Made by a program: the position numbers and the translations under genes. A stretch of 64,000 nucleotides of DNA, taken from assembly GCA_017406955.1 (NCBI GenBank), contig JAFQXM010000005.1, forward strand, positions 1 to 64,000, in the 5' to 3' direction. Below, one piece after another: positions 1-9,230 of this stretch. The number at the start of each line of letters is the position of its first letter. Positions within the stretch are counted from its first letter, which is position 1. Source of the DNA: Bacilli bacterium. GTDB lineage: Bacteria; Bacillota_I; Bacilli_A; RF39; UBA660. Under the pieces are notes generated by a model. That model saw only the letters and a list, made by a program, of their open reading frames with translations, ran no database searches and had not been told where the DNA came from.

Positions 1-123
1 ACACTACTAGATTAAAGTCAAAAGCAAATAAAAATAAAATAACCTACACAAAAAGAGAAAAATAATTTTCTCTTTTTACTATAGGTCTTTTTTTATAATG
101 TCTCCTATTTAGGGTTCACATCA
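1..123 (+). mobile_element. 3' end of an IS3-family (IS150-type) element, truncated by the window edge
   Basis: The first bases keep an open frame ending in TTRLKSK and a short tail, with a TAA at 63-65. The 15-mer AGATTAAAGTCAAAA at 9-23 is also found on the opposite strand at 42434-42448, inside the transposase remnant there (NTDRLKSK). The sequence at 105-123 (CTATTTAGGGTTCACATCA) matches the reverse complement of 42374-42392 at 17 of 19 positions and looks like a terminal inverted repeat. A hairpin at 50-77 ends the transposase transcript. The rest of the element lies outside the window, so whether it is intact cannot be seen. Confidence 0.55.
50..77. terminator. Bidirectional intrinsic terminator
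   Basis: A perfect 12-bp stem (AAAAAGAGAAAA with TTTTCTCTTTTT) around an ATAA loop, with five terminal T on each strand. It lies between the plus-strand IS end and the minus-strand LCP gene and can serve both. Confidence 0.75.
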
Positions 124-143
124 AAATTTTGATATCTTTTTTA

Positions 144-2012
144 TTAGTTTTGATTATCATCATGAGTAATTTCAGAGGATTGACCATTATCTCCACCTGA
201 TATTGGACCAGAATTTCCAACTGCATTGTTGTTGTTTTTTTCAGCTGCACTATTATTGTTATTATTTACAGTTGAATTATTATTAGTATTATTTCTTGTA
301 GTGTTGTTATTATAGCTTCTAGTTGTGCTTTTACTAAAACTAGGTGTAGGTCTAGATTGGTTAGAGAATTTTTCTGTTTTAGTATAAGTTCCTTTTCCAA
401 TAACTTTCTTTTCATAAGTATTATTTATTGAGAAACTAAATTTCTTAATAGTTTTATGTTTTTTCTTTTCTAGATTAACTTTCATGGCTTCTATAATTTC
501 TTTTTTACTACCAATATATGGAACATAATTCCATAATGTTAATCTTGATCTTTTATCATAAATCATTTGTCCTGTTCCCGATAAATATAATTGTTGTATA
601 TCTACTATATCAGAATCATCTGCAACTAAACTTTTCTTAATAATATCTTTACCTACATTATAGAAAGATAAAATTTGTTTAGTAGTTAAATTAGTATCCA
701 TATTATCAGATACAGTATCTAATATCTTAGTAAATTTAGATATATCTTTAACAGTTTTAATTTTATTCATTAAAGCTTTTATAATTTCTTGTTGATGTTC
801 AGCTCTACCAAAATCACCATTAGCAAGTTGTTTTCTGTTTCTAGCATATACTAAAGCTTGTTCTCCATTTAAGTGTTGATGTCCTTTGTTGATACATATT
901 TCTTTTTTACGAGAAGAATCATCTGTACATAGTTTTTTAGGAACATCTACATCAATTCCTCCAACGGCATTAACTAGTTTAACTAATCCTTTAAAGTTGA
1001 TCTTAGCATAATAGTCAATATCTACATCGAAGTATTCTTCTATAGTATTCATCATACAATCTGTTCCATACCCAGCTGCATGAGTTATTTTATTTTGTGC
1101 CTTATCAGACCAACAAGCAATTGGTACATAACTATCTCTTGGAATAGATAACATAGTAGCATTTAATGTTTTAGGATTAAATGTAATAAGTATTAATGTA
1201 TCTCCGTTCGCAACAGCATTCTTAGTTAATACATCATCTGTAGAATCAATTCCCATTAATAAAATCGTAAATGGTTCTTTAACTGATTTACCACTAGATG
1301 CACCCTCGTTTTTAGAAACATCTGATTTTTTCATTCTTTTTTCTTTAGAAGTAATTACTTTAGTATCTTTTTCTATATTTTCATATCCTGTAGTTGTAGA
1401 AAACATTGAAACATAATTACTAGAAATAAAGATACTATCAATATCACCACTATATAAATCTGCAAGCATAGATGAGTAATCATTATATTTTTTAATCTTA
1501 TTATTGTCTTTTAAATTGTTTTCTTTAATAATCTCTTGAGGAATAATATAACCTTCAGGAGATTTTTTATCATCTAAGATACCAATTGTATAATCATCAA
1601 TATCACTAACGCTATCTACTCCGTTATCACTCTTAGTAATTAAACTAGACGAGTAAGTAACATATACTTTATTCATATTACTAAGTTTTCCATATATATA
1701 GAAAATAGTTCCTCCAGCTAAAGCACAAATAATAGAGTAGAATACCATAAAGGTTATTAAAACTACACTTTTAGCTTTTCCTCTTTTATTCTTTTTTCTG
1801 ACTTTATACTTAAATAGGTTTTTAGTTTTAAAATAAAAGATTATATCTATAAAAGCTAAAACTCCCATAATTATATATCTAATTAATGTTTCTATTCCAC
1901 TTAATAGAAATATTTCATATATTAAAAAGCCACTTGTTAATAATGTTATTATAAAAAATACTAGGCCTATATATCTGACTTTTGATTTTCTTTCAATTTC
2001 TTCATTTTCCAT
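144..2012 (-). CDS. LytR-CpsA-Psr (LCP) family cell-wall glycopolymer ligase
   Basis: LCP enzymes transfer polyprenyl-linked glycopolymers onto peptidoglycan at the outer face of the membrane. The 622-residue protein has three hydrophobic segments in the first ~105 residues. An extracellular region resembling a periplasmic-binding fold follows (TIGILDD.., ..YSGDIDSIF). The LCP domain starts near residue 247, with LLMGID, the conserved IPRDSYVPI and a late YARNR motif. The Asn/Ser-rich tail is low complexity. I chose ATG 2012 because GGAGG (2025-2029) lies 12 nt upstream; a longer frame from a TTG at 2051 has no such site. It is transcribed divergently from the glucosaminidase gene, with a putative WalR box between them. 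Its likely substrate is the rhamnose polysaccharide encoded at 11801-33613 (inference). Confidence 0.93.
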   Translation of the reverse strand: MENEEIERKSKVRYIGLVFFIITLLTSGFLIYEIFLLSGIETLIRYIIMGVLAFIDIIFYFKTKNLFKYKVRKKNKRGKAKSVVLITFMVFYSIICALAGGTIFYIYGKLSNMNKVYVTYSSSLITKSDNGVDSVSDIDDYTIGILDDKKSPEGYIIPQEIIKENNLKDNNKIKKYNDYSSMLADLYSGDIDSIFISSNYVSMFSTTTGYENIEKDTKVITSKEKRMKKSDVSKNEGASSGKSVKEPFTILLMGIDSTDDVLTKNAVANGDTLILITFNPKTLNATMLSIPRDSYVPIACWSDKAQNKITHAAGYGTDCMMNTIEEYFDVDIDYYAKINFKGLVKLVNAVGGIDVDVPKKLCTDDSSRKKEICINKGHQHLNGEQALVYARNRKQLANGDFGRAEHQQEIIKALMNKIKTVKDISKFTKILDTVSDNMDTNLTTKQILSFYNVGKDIIKKSLVADDSDIVDIQQLYLSGTGQMIYDKRSRLTLWNYVPYIGSKKEIIEAMKVNLEKKKHKTIKKFSFSINNTYEKKVIGKGTYTKTEKFSNQSRPTPSFSKSTTRSYNNNTTRNNTNNNSTVNNNNNSAAEKNNNNAVGNSGPISGGDNGQSSEITHDDNQN

Positions 2013-2053
2013 AGTAATTTTAAACCTCCAATTATAAAAGTTTGACAACAATA

Positions 2054-2082
2054 ATTATACCTAATTTATTATATTTTATCAA
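2054..2082 (-). promoter_or_regulatory. Sigma-A promoter of the LCP gene
   Basis: Reading the minus strand, TTGATA (2077-2082) and a perfect TATAAT (2054-2059) are separated by exactly 17 bp. The start codon is 42 nt downstream of the -10. Confidence 0.75.
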
Positions 2083-2108
2083 GTGGATTTATAACTACTT
2101 TTTTAATG

Positions 2109-2125
2109 TGTAAATGTAGTGTAAA
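2109..2125 (+). promoter_or_regulatory. Putative WalR box A between divergent wall genes
   Basis: TGTAAA at 2109-2114, five bases, TGTAAA at 2120-2125. This is an exact match to the known WalR (YycF) consensus TGTWAH-N5-TGTWAH. It sits between the LCP promoter and the glucosaminidase promoter. The regulator itself is not in the window. Confidence 0.6.
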
Positions 2126-2155
2126 TGAGTATAGAAATTAACGTAAAATAAGCCC

Positions 2156-2185
2156 TTGATTTACATATATATTGTATAATATAAT
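2156..2185 (+). promoter_or_regulatory. Candidate promoter of the glucosaminidase gene
   Basis: TTGATT (2156-2161) and TATAAT (2180-2185) with an 18-bp spacer. A second TATAAT at 2175-2180 overlaps it but would leave only 13 bp. Confidence 0.55.
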
Positions 2186-2212
2186 TGAAAGAATATAATG
2201 GGAGGTGAGTGC

Positions 2213-5200
2213 ATGAAAAGAATGAAATATTTAATATTTCTAATAGTTTTATTTGGAATAATTTTCTCTTATAAAAATGTTAATGCATTAACTCTCTCTC
2301 AATATAGTTCTCGTAATAATTGTAGTTCTAAATTTGAGTTAGCTAAAGCTAATAGTGATGGAAGTGCTACTAAGGTAGGTTGCTATAACAGTTATAGTGA
2401 AGCTAAAAGTGCTATGAATAGTAATAGTGCTGATAACGTATTTATATTTGATACAACTAGTGGATCTACTAAAATAGTGGATGCTAAATATGCATTACTT
2501 GATTTAAGTGTTAATCCTGAGACTCTAACTTACTTTTATGAAACAAAAGATTTAAATACTAGAAAGTATACTTATATGGATACTGGATCTTTATACGGAG
2601 GAGTAGATGGAGCTTTACTAGATGTTAATTATAATAAATCAGTTAAAGTAATGATTGGAGGACTTTCTGCCTGGATAGGTAATGGTACTTATGAAATAGT
2701 TCCATTAAACTGGGTCAAATCTAGTAGTTCATATACAGTTAATACATCTATTAGACATAACTATGTAGCTAAAATACAAGAATCTTATTCAGGAAGTGCT
2801 GGTTCTACTATTGGACCAAAACCAACTATGTTAAATAATGGAACTTATTATAGTTATGATGGACATTATTTTTATAGTAGTAGATTAACTATGATAAAAG
2901 ACTATAAAAATGGTAATAGAAATAATTCAGTTAATAAGAGCAATCCATATTATAACTATTATATGTTTTTATCAAATCATTCAAAATCTACTTATTCATC
3001 TGTTAATATAGATGAATATATTAGAAATAATATGGGGGCAACTAAAGGCTTATATGGATCTACTTCTAAAGATGGATCTTCACGTCTTTATGGACAAGGA
3101 GTATATTTTTATAATTCACAGGAAAGATATGGTAATAATGCACTACTTGCATTAAGTTTAAGTCGAAATGAAACAAGCAATGGTAGAAGTGATTTAGCTA
3201 TTTATAAAAATAATGGTTTTGGTCTTAATGCAGTAGATTCTAATCCATATCAAGCAGCCAATTGGTATCCAACTTATGCATCAAGTATTTTAGAATTTGG
3301 TTCTAAATGGATAACAGATGGTTACGCAGATCCAAGTGATGCTAGATACTTTGGACCAGTATTTGGTGATAAATATATTGGAATGAATGTTAAATATGCC
3401 GCAGATACTTACTGGAGTGAAAAAATGGCTGCTAATTATTATAGTTTCGATAGTGCCAAAGGTATGCAAGATTATAACTACTATCAATTAGGAGTAGTAA
3501 ATAATTCAACTAAAGCATATATTTCTCCAAGTTCATCAAGTACAGTAGTATATACATATCCAGAAAAAGATGATGGAGTATTAATAGTAGATGAAGTAAG
3601 TAATAGTGAAGGTACTTGGTATAAATTACAAAGTGATAAAATAATTAATGGTTCTACTATAACTACTACAGGTGATTATAATTGGGATTCATTTGTTTAT
3701 GTTAAAAAAGATCAAATAACTAAAATAAATAGTCCAAAGAATGGTTATCAATATCCGAAAAATGTAGTTGAATATCAAGATAGTAAATATAAATATGACT
3801 TATATGTCGAAAATGCCACTTTAAAACCTAAAGTCGCAACTATTACTAAAGATACAGATTATTATTATGATTCAGCTTTAACTTCTAAGAAAGGTAATAA
3901 AGTATTAAAAGATAAAAAAGTTATGGTATATAGTGTAGCTTATAAAAATAATAAACCAGTATCATATTTAGTAACATCAGATTACTTCTATGATCAAAAA
4001 GACTGGGTAGAAGCCAGTTCTATTAAGTTTATTAATAGTGATTATGGAAGACAAGATTTAGATATCAAAGGAGCATATGAATGGGTATGTAGTGAACCTA
4101 TTGATAAATCTACTTATAAAATAGGTGGAGAATATGAATTTGCTTATTTCCCAATTGTAGGAGAAACTACAGTAAGTGGAGTTAAATGGTATAAAGTACC
4201 AGTAAGCCTATCAAATAATTCTAATTCATATGGTTATATACTTGCGAGCGAAACTAATGGTAGAGTTATTAAGTCTAGTTTTAAAGTAACTAATGAAAAT
4301 GATGTTATTAATACAGAATCGGTAATAACTGCTTCTAATAAGAGTATAGTCCAAGGTACTAAGATTGATCTCTTAGATGGAGTAAAAGCAGTTGACTCTG
4401 AAGATGGGGATATAACTAAAAATATAAATGTGACTGGATCTGTAGATAAAGATAAAGTAGGTACTTATGAAATAACTTATAGTGTTACAGATAGTGGTAA
4501 TTTAACTACTACTAAGAAAATAACTATTACAGTTACAGAAAATAAAAAGCCAGTAATAGAAGCTAATGATTTAGAAGTAACTGTTAATACTAAGTTTGAT
4601 CCATTAGATAAAGTAAAAGCACTTGACGAAGAAGACGGAAATATAACTAAAGATATTGAGATAGTAGAAAATACAGTAGATATAAATACTATTGGTGAAT
4701 ACACAGTTACTTATAAAGTAAGTGATAGTTATAATCAAGAAGTATCTAAAACAATAAATGTAAATGTAGTTAAAGATAGAGATCCAATAATTAATGCTAG
4801 TGATAAGAAAATTACATTGAATACAGAATTTGATCCATTAGATGGAGTAAAAGCAACTGATCCAGAAGATGGAGATATAACTAAAGATATTGAAGTTGTA
4901 GAAAATACAGTTGATACTACTAAAGTAGGTACTTATAAAGTAGTTTATAAAGTAATTGATTCTAAAGATAATGTTACTACTAAAGAAATAAAAATAGTAG
5001 TAGAAGAAAAAGTACTAACTAAAGAAAGTGGTGATTTCTATTTAGAAGAACTTAGTTGGAATAAGACTAATAAATACTTTACTATTAGTGGATATCTAAC
5101 TATCTTAAATCAAAATAATATTAATAAAGAATATAGTTTAATATTAGTAAATAAAATTACTAAGAAAGAGTATAAAATCAATATTAATAAATGGGTAAAA

Positions 5201-5929
5201 GATACTCCATATGATTTAGGTAGTGACAATGGTCATAGTTATAGTGAATCATGGTTTAAAGGAAAAATAGATTTTAGTGATGTTCCTAATGGAGATTATG
5301 ATTTATATATGATGGGTTCTACTGATAATTATTATGCTAAAGAGTTAGTAGATAATTTCTTTAATCAAGATATTTCTAGAAGAGGAGAAGATAATGATCA
5401 TGGATATAGTTTTAAAGTATTAAGTGGTCTAAAGACACAACAAATAGAACTATCTATAAGAGATAATTTGTATACTACTAGCGAAGCTCCTACTTATAGA
5501 AATATGATTAATGAGTTTGATACAATTAAGTTTAAAGATAATCAGTTATATATATATGGATATTCTTATAACTATAAAGGTACTTATAATAATGGGCTTA
5601 GTATTACTCGTAAGCTTATATTAGAAAATACAAGTAATTTTAATCAAACTGTATATGATTTAGGTAGTATAAAAGGACCTTATATATTAAAGACTAAGGA
5701 TAATTTAGATAAGTCTTATGCTTGGTATGAAAAAGAAATTGATATTTCTAATTTAGAAAAAGGTACTTATAGTGTATTAGTATATACAAAGACTTCTGAT
5801 GCAGAAGATTATGGGGAATTATCTGATATGTTTGAAGAACTTAATGAGACTATTACTATTGGAAATAAAGTATATACTATTACTTATAATAAAACTAGAC
5901 AAGATAGATTGGAACTTACAGTTAAATAA
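2213..5929 (+). CDS. Secreted multidomain glucosaminidase (GH73-like) with Ig-like repeats
   Basis: Probably a peptidoglycan-cleaving N-acetylglucosaminidase acting outside the cell. The 1238-residue protein has a signal peptide (residues 1-27, ending VNA). A glucosaminidase-type region at about 270-420 contains ALSLSRNETSNG and FGLNAVDSNPYQAA, which fit the catalytic Glu and Y/F-G-x-x-A-x-D-S-N-P signatures of LytD/GH73 enzymes. SH3-like stretches follow, then three DUF5011-type Ig-like domains at about 704-932 (each with DGVKA..D.EDGDITK), then two related beta-rich C-terminal modules. No sortase motif is visible. ATG 2213 is chosen because GGAGGTGA (2201-2208) precedes it; an ATG at 2198 lies upstream of that site. 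The putative WalR box upstream fits an autolysin. Confidence 0.85.
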   Translation: MKRMKYLIFLIVLFGIIFSYKNVNALTLSQYSSRNNCSSKFELAKANSDGSATKVGCYNSYSEAKSAMNSNSADNVFIFDTTSGSTKIVDAKYALLDLSVNPETLTYFYETKDLNTRKYTYMDTGSLYGGVDGALLDVNYNKSVKVMIGGLSAWIGNGTYEIVPLNWVKSSSSYTVNTSIRHNYVAKIQESYSGSAGSTIGPKPTMLNNGTYYSYDGHYFYSSRLTMIKDYKNGNRNNSVNKSNPYYNYYMFLSNHSKSTYSSVNIDEYIRNNMGATKGLYGSTSKDGSSRLYGQGVYFYNSQERYGNNALLALSLSRNETSNGRSDLAIYKNNGFGLNAVDSNPYQAANWYPTYASSILEFGSKWITDGYADPSDARYFGPVFGDKYIGMNVKYAADTYWSEKMAANYYSFDSAKGMQDYNYYQLGVVNNSTKAYISPSSSSTVVYTYPEKDDGVLIVDEVSNSEGTWYKLQSDKIINGSTITTTGDYNWDSFVYVKKDQITKINSPKNGYQYPKNVVEYQDSKYKYDLYVENATLKPKVATITKDTDYYYDSALTSKKGNKVLKDKKVMVYSVAYKNNKPVSYLVTSDYFYDQKDWVEASSIKFINSDYGRQDLDIKGAYEWVCSEPIDKSTYKIGGEYEFAYFPIVGETTVSGVKWYKVPVSLSNNSNSYGYILASETNGRVIKSSFKVTNENDVINTESVITASNKSIVQGTKIDLLDGVKAVDSEDGDITKNINVTGSVDKDKVGTYEITYSVTDSGNLTTTKKITITVTENKKPVIEANDLEVTVNTKFDPLDKVKALDEEDGNITKDIEIVENTVDINTIGEYTVTYKVSDSYNQEVSKTINVNVVKDRDPIINASDKKITLNTEFDPLDGVKATDPEDGDITKDIEVVENTVDTTKVGTYKVVYKVIDSKDNVTTKEIKIVVEEKVLTKESGDFYLEELSWNKTNKYFTISGYLTILNQNNINKEYSLILVNKITKKEYKININKWVKDTPYDLGSDNGHSYSESWFKGKIDFSDVPNGDYDLYMMGSTDNYYAKELVDNFFNQDISRRGEDNDHGYSFKVLSGLKTQQIELSIRDNLYTTSEAPTYRNMINEFDTIKFKDNQLYIYGYSYNYKGTYNNGLSITRKLILENTSNFNQTVYDLGSIKGPYILKTKDNLDKSYAWYEKEIDISNLEKGTYSVLVYTKTSDAEDYGELSDMFEELNETITIGNKVYTITYNKTRQDRLELTVK

Positions 5930-5960
5930 AAAGGTAATTTAGTTTACCTTTTTTATTTTT
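5930..5960 (+). terminator. Intrinsic terminator after the glucosaminidase gene
   Basis: An 8-bp stem AAAGGTAA/TTACCTTT with a short loop, then TTTTTTATTTTT. Confidence 0.8.
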
Positions 5961-6013
5961 GGTGTATAATAATAATAAGTAGTTATTTATATATATATTA
6001 TTAGGAGGATTAT

Positions 6014-7243
6014 ATGGAAGAATTGATGAGAAAGTATGCAGAAGTATTATTAAAGACTTGTTTAAAGATAGAGAAAGACCAACCATTACTTATTACTTAT
6101 AATATTGAAAGAAGTGACTTTGTAAGAATAGTAACAGAAGAAGCATATAAATTGGGAGTAAAAGATATTTATTATGATATGTCTGATCCTTATATTAGAA
6201 AAGAAGCATTAAAGAATTTAGAAGTAGAAGAGTTGAAAAAATTAACTTTTTGGAATAAAGAAATATGGAATGTATATGCTAAAAAGAATGCGGCCTTTCT
6301 TATGCTAGCTTCTGAAACACCTGGATTAATGAAAGATGTTGATCCTAAGAAAATAAGTGAAATGACGAAGTATGCATTATCTACAAGAAAAGAATTTGAT
6401 GATTTAAGAGATAAATCTATGATTTCTTGGACAATTGCTGCTGTACCTACTAAAAGATGGGCAGATGAGTTATTTAAGGAAGAAAACTCTGTAGAAATAT
6501 TATGGAATAAAATATTTGATATTTGCTCTATAAAAGAAGATGATCCTGTAAGTATATGGAATGATAAAATAGATAAATTAAATAGAAGAGCAGAAAAACT
6601 AAATAGTTATAGATTTAAAACATTAATATATAAAAGTTCTAATGGAACAGACTTTAAAATAAAATTACCAGAAAAACATTTATGGGCATCTGGTAGAGAA
6701 GTATTACAAAATAAAAAAGAAGTTTTAGTAAACTTCCCTACAGAAGAAGTATTTACTTCACCTGATTGTAGGAGTGCAGAAGGAATAGTATATTCTTCTA
6801 AACCACTTTCTTATCAAGGAGTAATTATAAATAATTTTAATATTAGTTTTAAAGAGGGTAAAGTAATAGACTGTCATGCAAAAGAAGGAGAAGACACTTT
6901 AAAAGAATTAATAAATATATGTGAAAATTCTGATATGTTAGGCGAAGTAGCTTTAGTACCGAATGATTCCCCAATATCTAATAGTAATCAAGTATTCTTA
7001 GAAACCTTATATGATGAGAATGCAGCTTGCCATTTAGCTTTAGGTGATTCATTTACTGAGTGTATAGAAAATGGTCCTAATATGAAGAAAGAAGATTTAT
7101 TTAATAATTATAATTTAAATAAGTGTGATTCTCATACAGACTTTATGATTGGAACTAGTGACTTAAATATCACAGGTATAACACAAGATAATAAAGAAGT
7201 ACCAATATTTATAAATGGTAACTTTACAAAGGATTTTGAATAA
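6014..7243 (+). CDS. Aminopeptidase, M29 family
   Basis: A metal-dependent cytoplasmic aminopeptidase of the AmpS/PepS/thermophilic aminopeptidase family. The 409 residues match the family's usual length of about 410. Family landmarks are visible: FPTEEVFTSPD with the metal-binding glutamates, SEGIVYSSKPLSYQG, then GEVALVPNDSPI, FLETLYDENAACHLALG and CDSHTDFMIG carrying the remaining acidic and histidine ligands. The start is preceded by TAGGAGGAT. It is a single gene between two terminators, so probably monocistronic. Confidence 0.92.
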   Translation: MEELMRKYAEVLLKTCLKIEKDQPLLITYNIERSDFVRIVTEEAYKLGVKDIYYDMSDPYIRKEALKNLEVEELKKLTFWNKEIWNVYAKKNAAFLMLASETPGLMKDVDPKKISEMTKYALSTRKEFDDLRDKSMISWTIAAVPTKRWADELFKEENSVEILWNKIFDICSIKEDDPVSIWNDKIDKLNRRAEKLNSYRFKTLIYKSSNGTDFKIKLPEKHLWASGREVLQNKKEVLVNFPTEEVFTSPDCRSAEGIVYSSKPLSYQGVIINNFNISFKEGKVIDCHAKEGEDTLKELINICENSDMLGEVALVPNDSPISNSNQVFLETLYDENAACHLALGDSFTECIENGPNMKKEDLFNNYNLNKCDSHTDFMIGTSDLNITGITQDNKEVPIFINGNFTKDFE

Positions 7244-7246
7244 ACG

Positions 7247-7278
7247 AAAAAGATCTAGTTAAAGTAGATCTTTTTTTT
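7247..7278. terminator. Bidirectional terminator between convergent genes
   Basis: Stem AAAAAGATCTA/TAGATCTTTTT around a 7-nt loop, with T-runs on both strands. It ends the aminopeptidase gene and the convergent PASTA gene. Confidence 0.85.
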
Positions 7279-8194
7279 ATGATTTTTTAGATAATGTAAT
7301 AGATACTGAATTACAAGAATTAACTGTTCCTCCAGAAAATCCTCCAACAAATGCTCCTGGAGTTTTATCAGAAGTTGTATCACCATATATATTAACTGTT
7401 ATACCTGGACATAATGCTTTTATTTCGCTGACTAAAGCATTAGCTACTGCATTATATCCTTCATTATTTCTAATTACGTTTTTTAAAGCAGATGAAGAAA
7501 TAGTACATGTATTACATACTTTTTGAGGTTGTGCAGGTTGTACGTTGTTATTTTTGCTTGAATTAGTATTTCTATTACTATTACCAGTTTTGTTTGTAGT
7601 AGAAGATTTTCTCTCATTTACTTTACTTGTTTCTTTTTTACCATTACTTAATGTAACAGTAATAGTTGTATTATTAGAAACTTTACTACCTGCTTTAATT
7701 GATTGAGATATTACTTTATCTTTCTTAATAGAATTACTATTGCTATAAATAAAGTTATAATTTAAGTGAGCACTTTTCAATCTCTTAATAGCTTCACTTT
7801 TAGTTAAATCTTTTAAATCAGGAACCTTACATTCTTTACCATCAGAAATAGTAACTATAATAACTTCATTGTTCTTAATAGCACGACCTGCTTTAACAGA
7901 ATACTTAATTACTTCTCCTTGTTTAATAACATCACTAAACTCATGTTTTTCCTCATATTTGATAGAGTATTTATCAGCCCATTCATAGAACTCTGCAAGT
8001 GATGTAAACTTTGGCATTTTTAATTTACCTTTAGAAATAACTAATTCTATTAGACTACCTTGTTCTATAATATCTCCTTTTTTATGATTAGAACTAATAA
8101 CATGATTATCTTTAACTTTATCATCGTATTTATCAGTAAATTCTAGTTTTAATCTGTTAGATATAACCCACTTAGTAATAGAATCTAAATTCAT
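7277..8194 (-). CDS. C-terminal half of a frameshifted multi-PASTA membrane protein
   Basis: PASTA domains bind peptidoglycan fragments or beta-lactam-like ligands outside the cell. This part carries three full PASTA units (..KGKLKMP, ..DGKECKVP, ..SNGKK), a Ser/Asn-rich linker and a C-terminal domain with CNTCTISSSALK and paired cysteines. The frame does not begin at the internal ATG 8194. The bases from 8195 to about 8370 continue upstream in the same frame as another PASTA unit (LKQHKINYEIKKDFSNK.., GTVIKEGTKVDITISKGKK). That unit is completed by the other fragment at 8362-9156. There is no ribosome site before 8194. I read both pieces as one gene of about 626 codons broken by a single-base indel. 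Confidence 0.8.
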   Translation of the reverse strand: MNLDSITKWVISNRLKLEFTDKYDDKVKDNHVISSNHKKGDIIEQGSLIELVISKGKLKMPKFTSLAEFYEWADKYSIKYEEKHEFSDVIKQGEVIKYSVKAGRAIKNNEVIIVTISDGKECKVPDLKDLTKSEAIKRLKSAHLNYNFIYSNSNSIKKDKVISQSIKAGSKVSNNTTITVTLSNGKKETSKVNERKSSTTNKTGNSNRNTNSSKNNNVQPAQPQKVCNTCTISSSALKNVIRNNEGYNAVANALVSEIKALCPGITVNIYGDTTSDKTPGAFVGGFSGGTVNSCNSVSITLSKKS

Positions 8195-8361
8195 TTTCTT
8201 TAAATTAGGAACACTAATCTTTTTGCCTTTACTAATAGTAATATCTACTTTGGTACCTTCTTTAATAACAGTACCAGGTTTAATATTTTGTTTTGAAGTA
8301 TAACCTCTTTTTACTTTATTACTAAAATCTTTTTTTATTTCATAATTTATTTTATGTTGTT

Positions 8362-8372
8362 TTAATAGAAAA
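8362..8372 (-). other. Frameshift site in the PASTA gene
   Basis: The TAA at 8362-8364 interrupts a PASTA domain whose second half continues in the -1 frame. The A4/T4 run at 8369-8372 is the natural place for a one-base deletion. No X-XXY-YYZ slippery heptamer is present in frame, so programmed frameshifting is unlikely. A consensus or sequencing error or a recent mutation is more likely. Confidence 0.8.
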
Positions 8373-9156
8373 TAGATTCAAACTCAGTCTTATTAGTTAA
8401 ATCAATTAACTTAGTTTCTCCTAGTGGATCTTCTCCTAAAGAGAAAGTTAATTTAATCTCATCATTTCTTTTAGAGTTACCACTTTTACTTTGTTCTATT
8501 AAAGTGTCTTTAACTTTATCTGATTCAATAAACTCAACTTCTACATTATTTAAATGGTTTTTCTTAATAAACTCTAATACTCTTTCACTATCCCAAGTAA
8601 CCATATTTGGAATAACTACATCTTTATTAGGATTAGGTCCTTCACTAATAGATACAGTTAAAGTTTTATTCTTAGGATTACTTCCTGGTTTTAAGTTTTG
8701 TGATATTATTTTATATTCACCTATCATATCACTATATTCATATTCTTGGTCTAGTTCTATATTGTTTTTGGAAGCCCATTCAACTACACTAGTTAAACTT
8801 TTTCCTCTAAAATCAGTAACTCTATTTAAATTAGGTATAGTTATTATATTCATAGTAGTTAGTATTCCTAAAGAGTTATAGATTGTTAAAAGTAGAGCAC
8901 ATATAAAAGTAGTTCCTTTATGTTTAGAATTATTAGTAATAGAGGCACTTATAAAAAATATTGTAAATAATAATATAATAACAGTATTTATAAGTGTATA
9001 TAATAAATTTATATCTTCTTTTTTATACATAATAATACTAACAAAATATCCAATACTAGAAATAAGAGTTATTATTAACATAAATGATATAAATGGATGT
9101 TTAAGTCTCTTTTTAGTTTTGGCATTTTCTACTTTAGTTGCGATTTCTTTTCCCAT
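8362..9156 (-). CDS. N-terminal half of the frameshifted multi-PASTA membrane protein
   Basis: Begins at ATG 9156 with GAGGTGG upstream. The N-terminus is cytoplasmic, followed by three hydrophobic segments (about residues 20-45, 50-72 and 80-100), then PASTA units (PNLNRVTDFRGKSLTSVVEW.., VIPNMVTWDSERVLEFI..). It stops in mid-domain after NKTEFESIFY. Adding one T to the T4 tract (minus strand, 8369-8372) would give ESIFLLKQHKINYEI, a textbook PASTA start, and fuse this to the downstream frame with six PASTA units in all. No kinase domain is present, so this is not PrkC/StkP itself. It shares a divergent intergenic region with the G5 protein gene. Confidence 0.85.
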   Translation of the reverse strand: MGKEIATKVENAKTKKRLKHPFISFMLIITLISSIGYFVSIIMYKKEDINLLYTLINTVIILLFTIFFISASITNNSKHKGTTFICALLLTIYNSLGILTTMNIITIPNLNRVTDFRGKSLTSVVEWASKNNIELDQEYEYSDMIGEYKIISQNLKPGSNPKNKTLTVSISEGPNPNKDVVIPNMVTWDSERVLEFIKKNHLNNVEVEFIESDKVKDTLIEQSKSGNSKRNDEIKLTFSLGEDPLGETKLIDLTNKTEFESIFY

Positions 9157-9183
9157 ATAACCACCTCATTATCTTATATATTA

Positions 9184-9189
9184 ATTATA
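9184..9189 (-). promoter_or_regulatory. -10 element of the PASTA gene
   Basis: Perfect TATAAT on the minus strand, 27 nt before the start codon. No good -35 is present 16-18 bp upstream, which would fit an activated promoter. Confidence 0.5.
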
Positions 9190-9230
9190 CAATAATAAAG
9201 TGTTAACTTAAATATGTTTGACATTTTTAA

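Noticed and set aside
3807-3813. A TGTCGAA 0A-box match
   Set aside because: It lies inside the glucosaminidase coding sequence, is single, and has no gene start nearby; a chance match.
8362-8380. Programmed ribosomal frameshift in the PASTA gene
   Set aside because: No in-frame slippery heptamer or downstream stimulatory stem is visible; a one-base indel in the T4 tract explains the break more simply.
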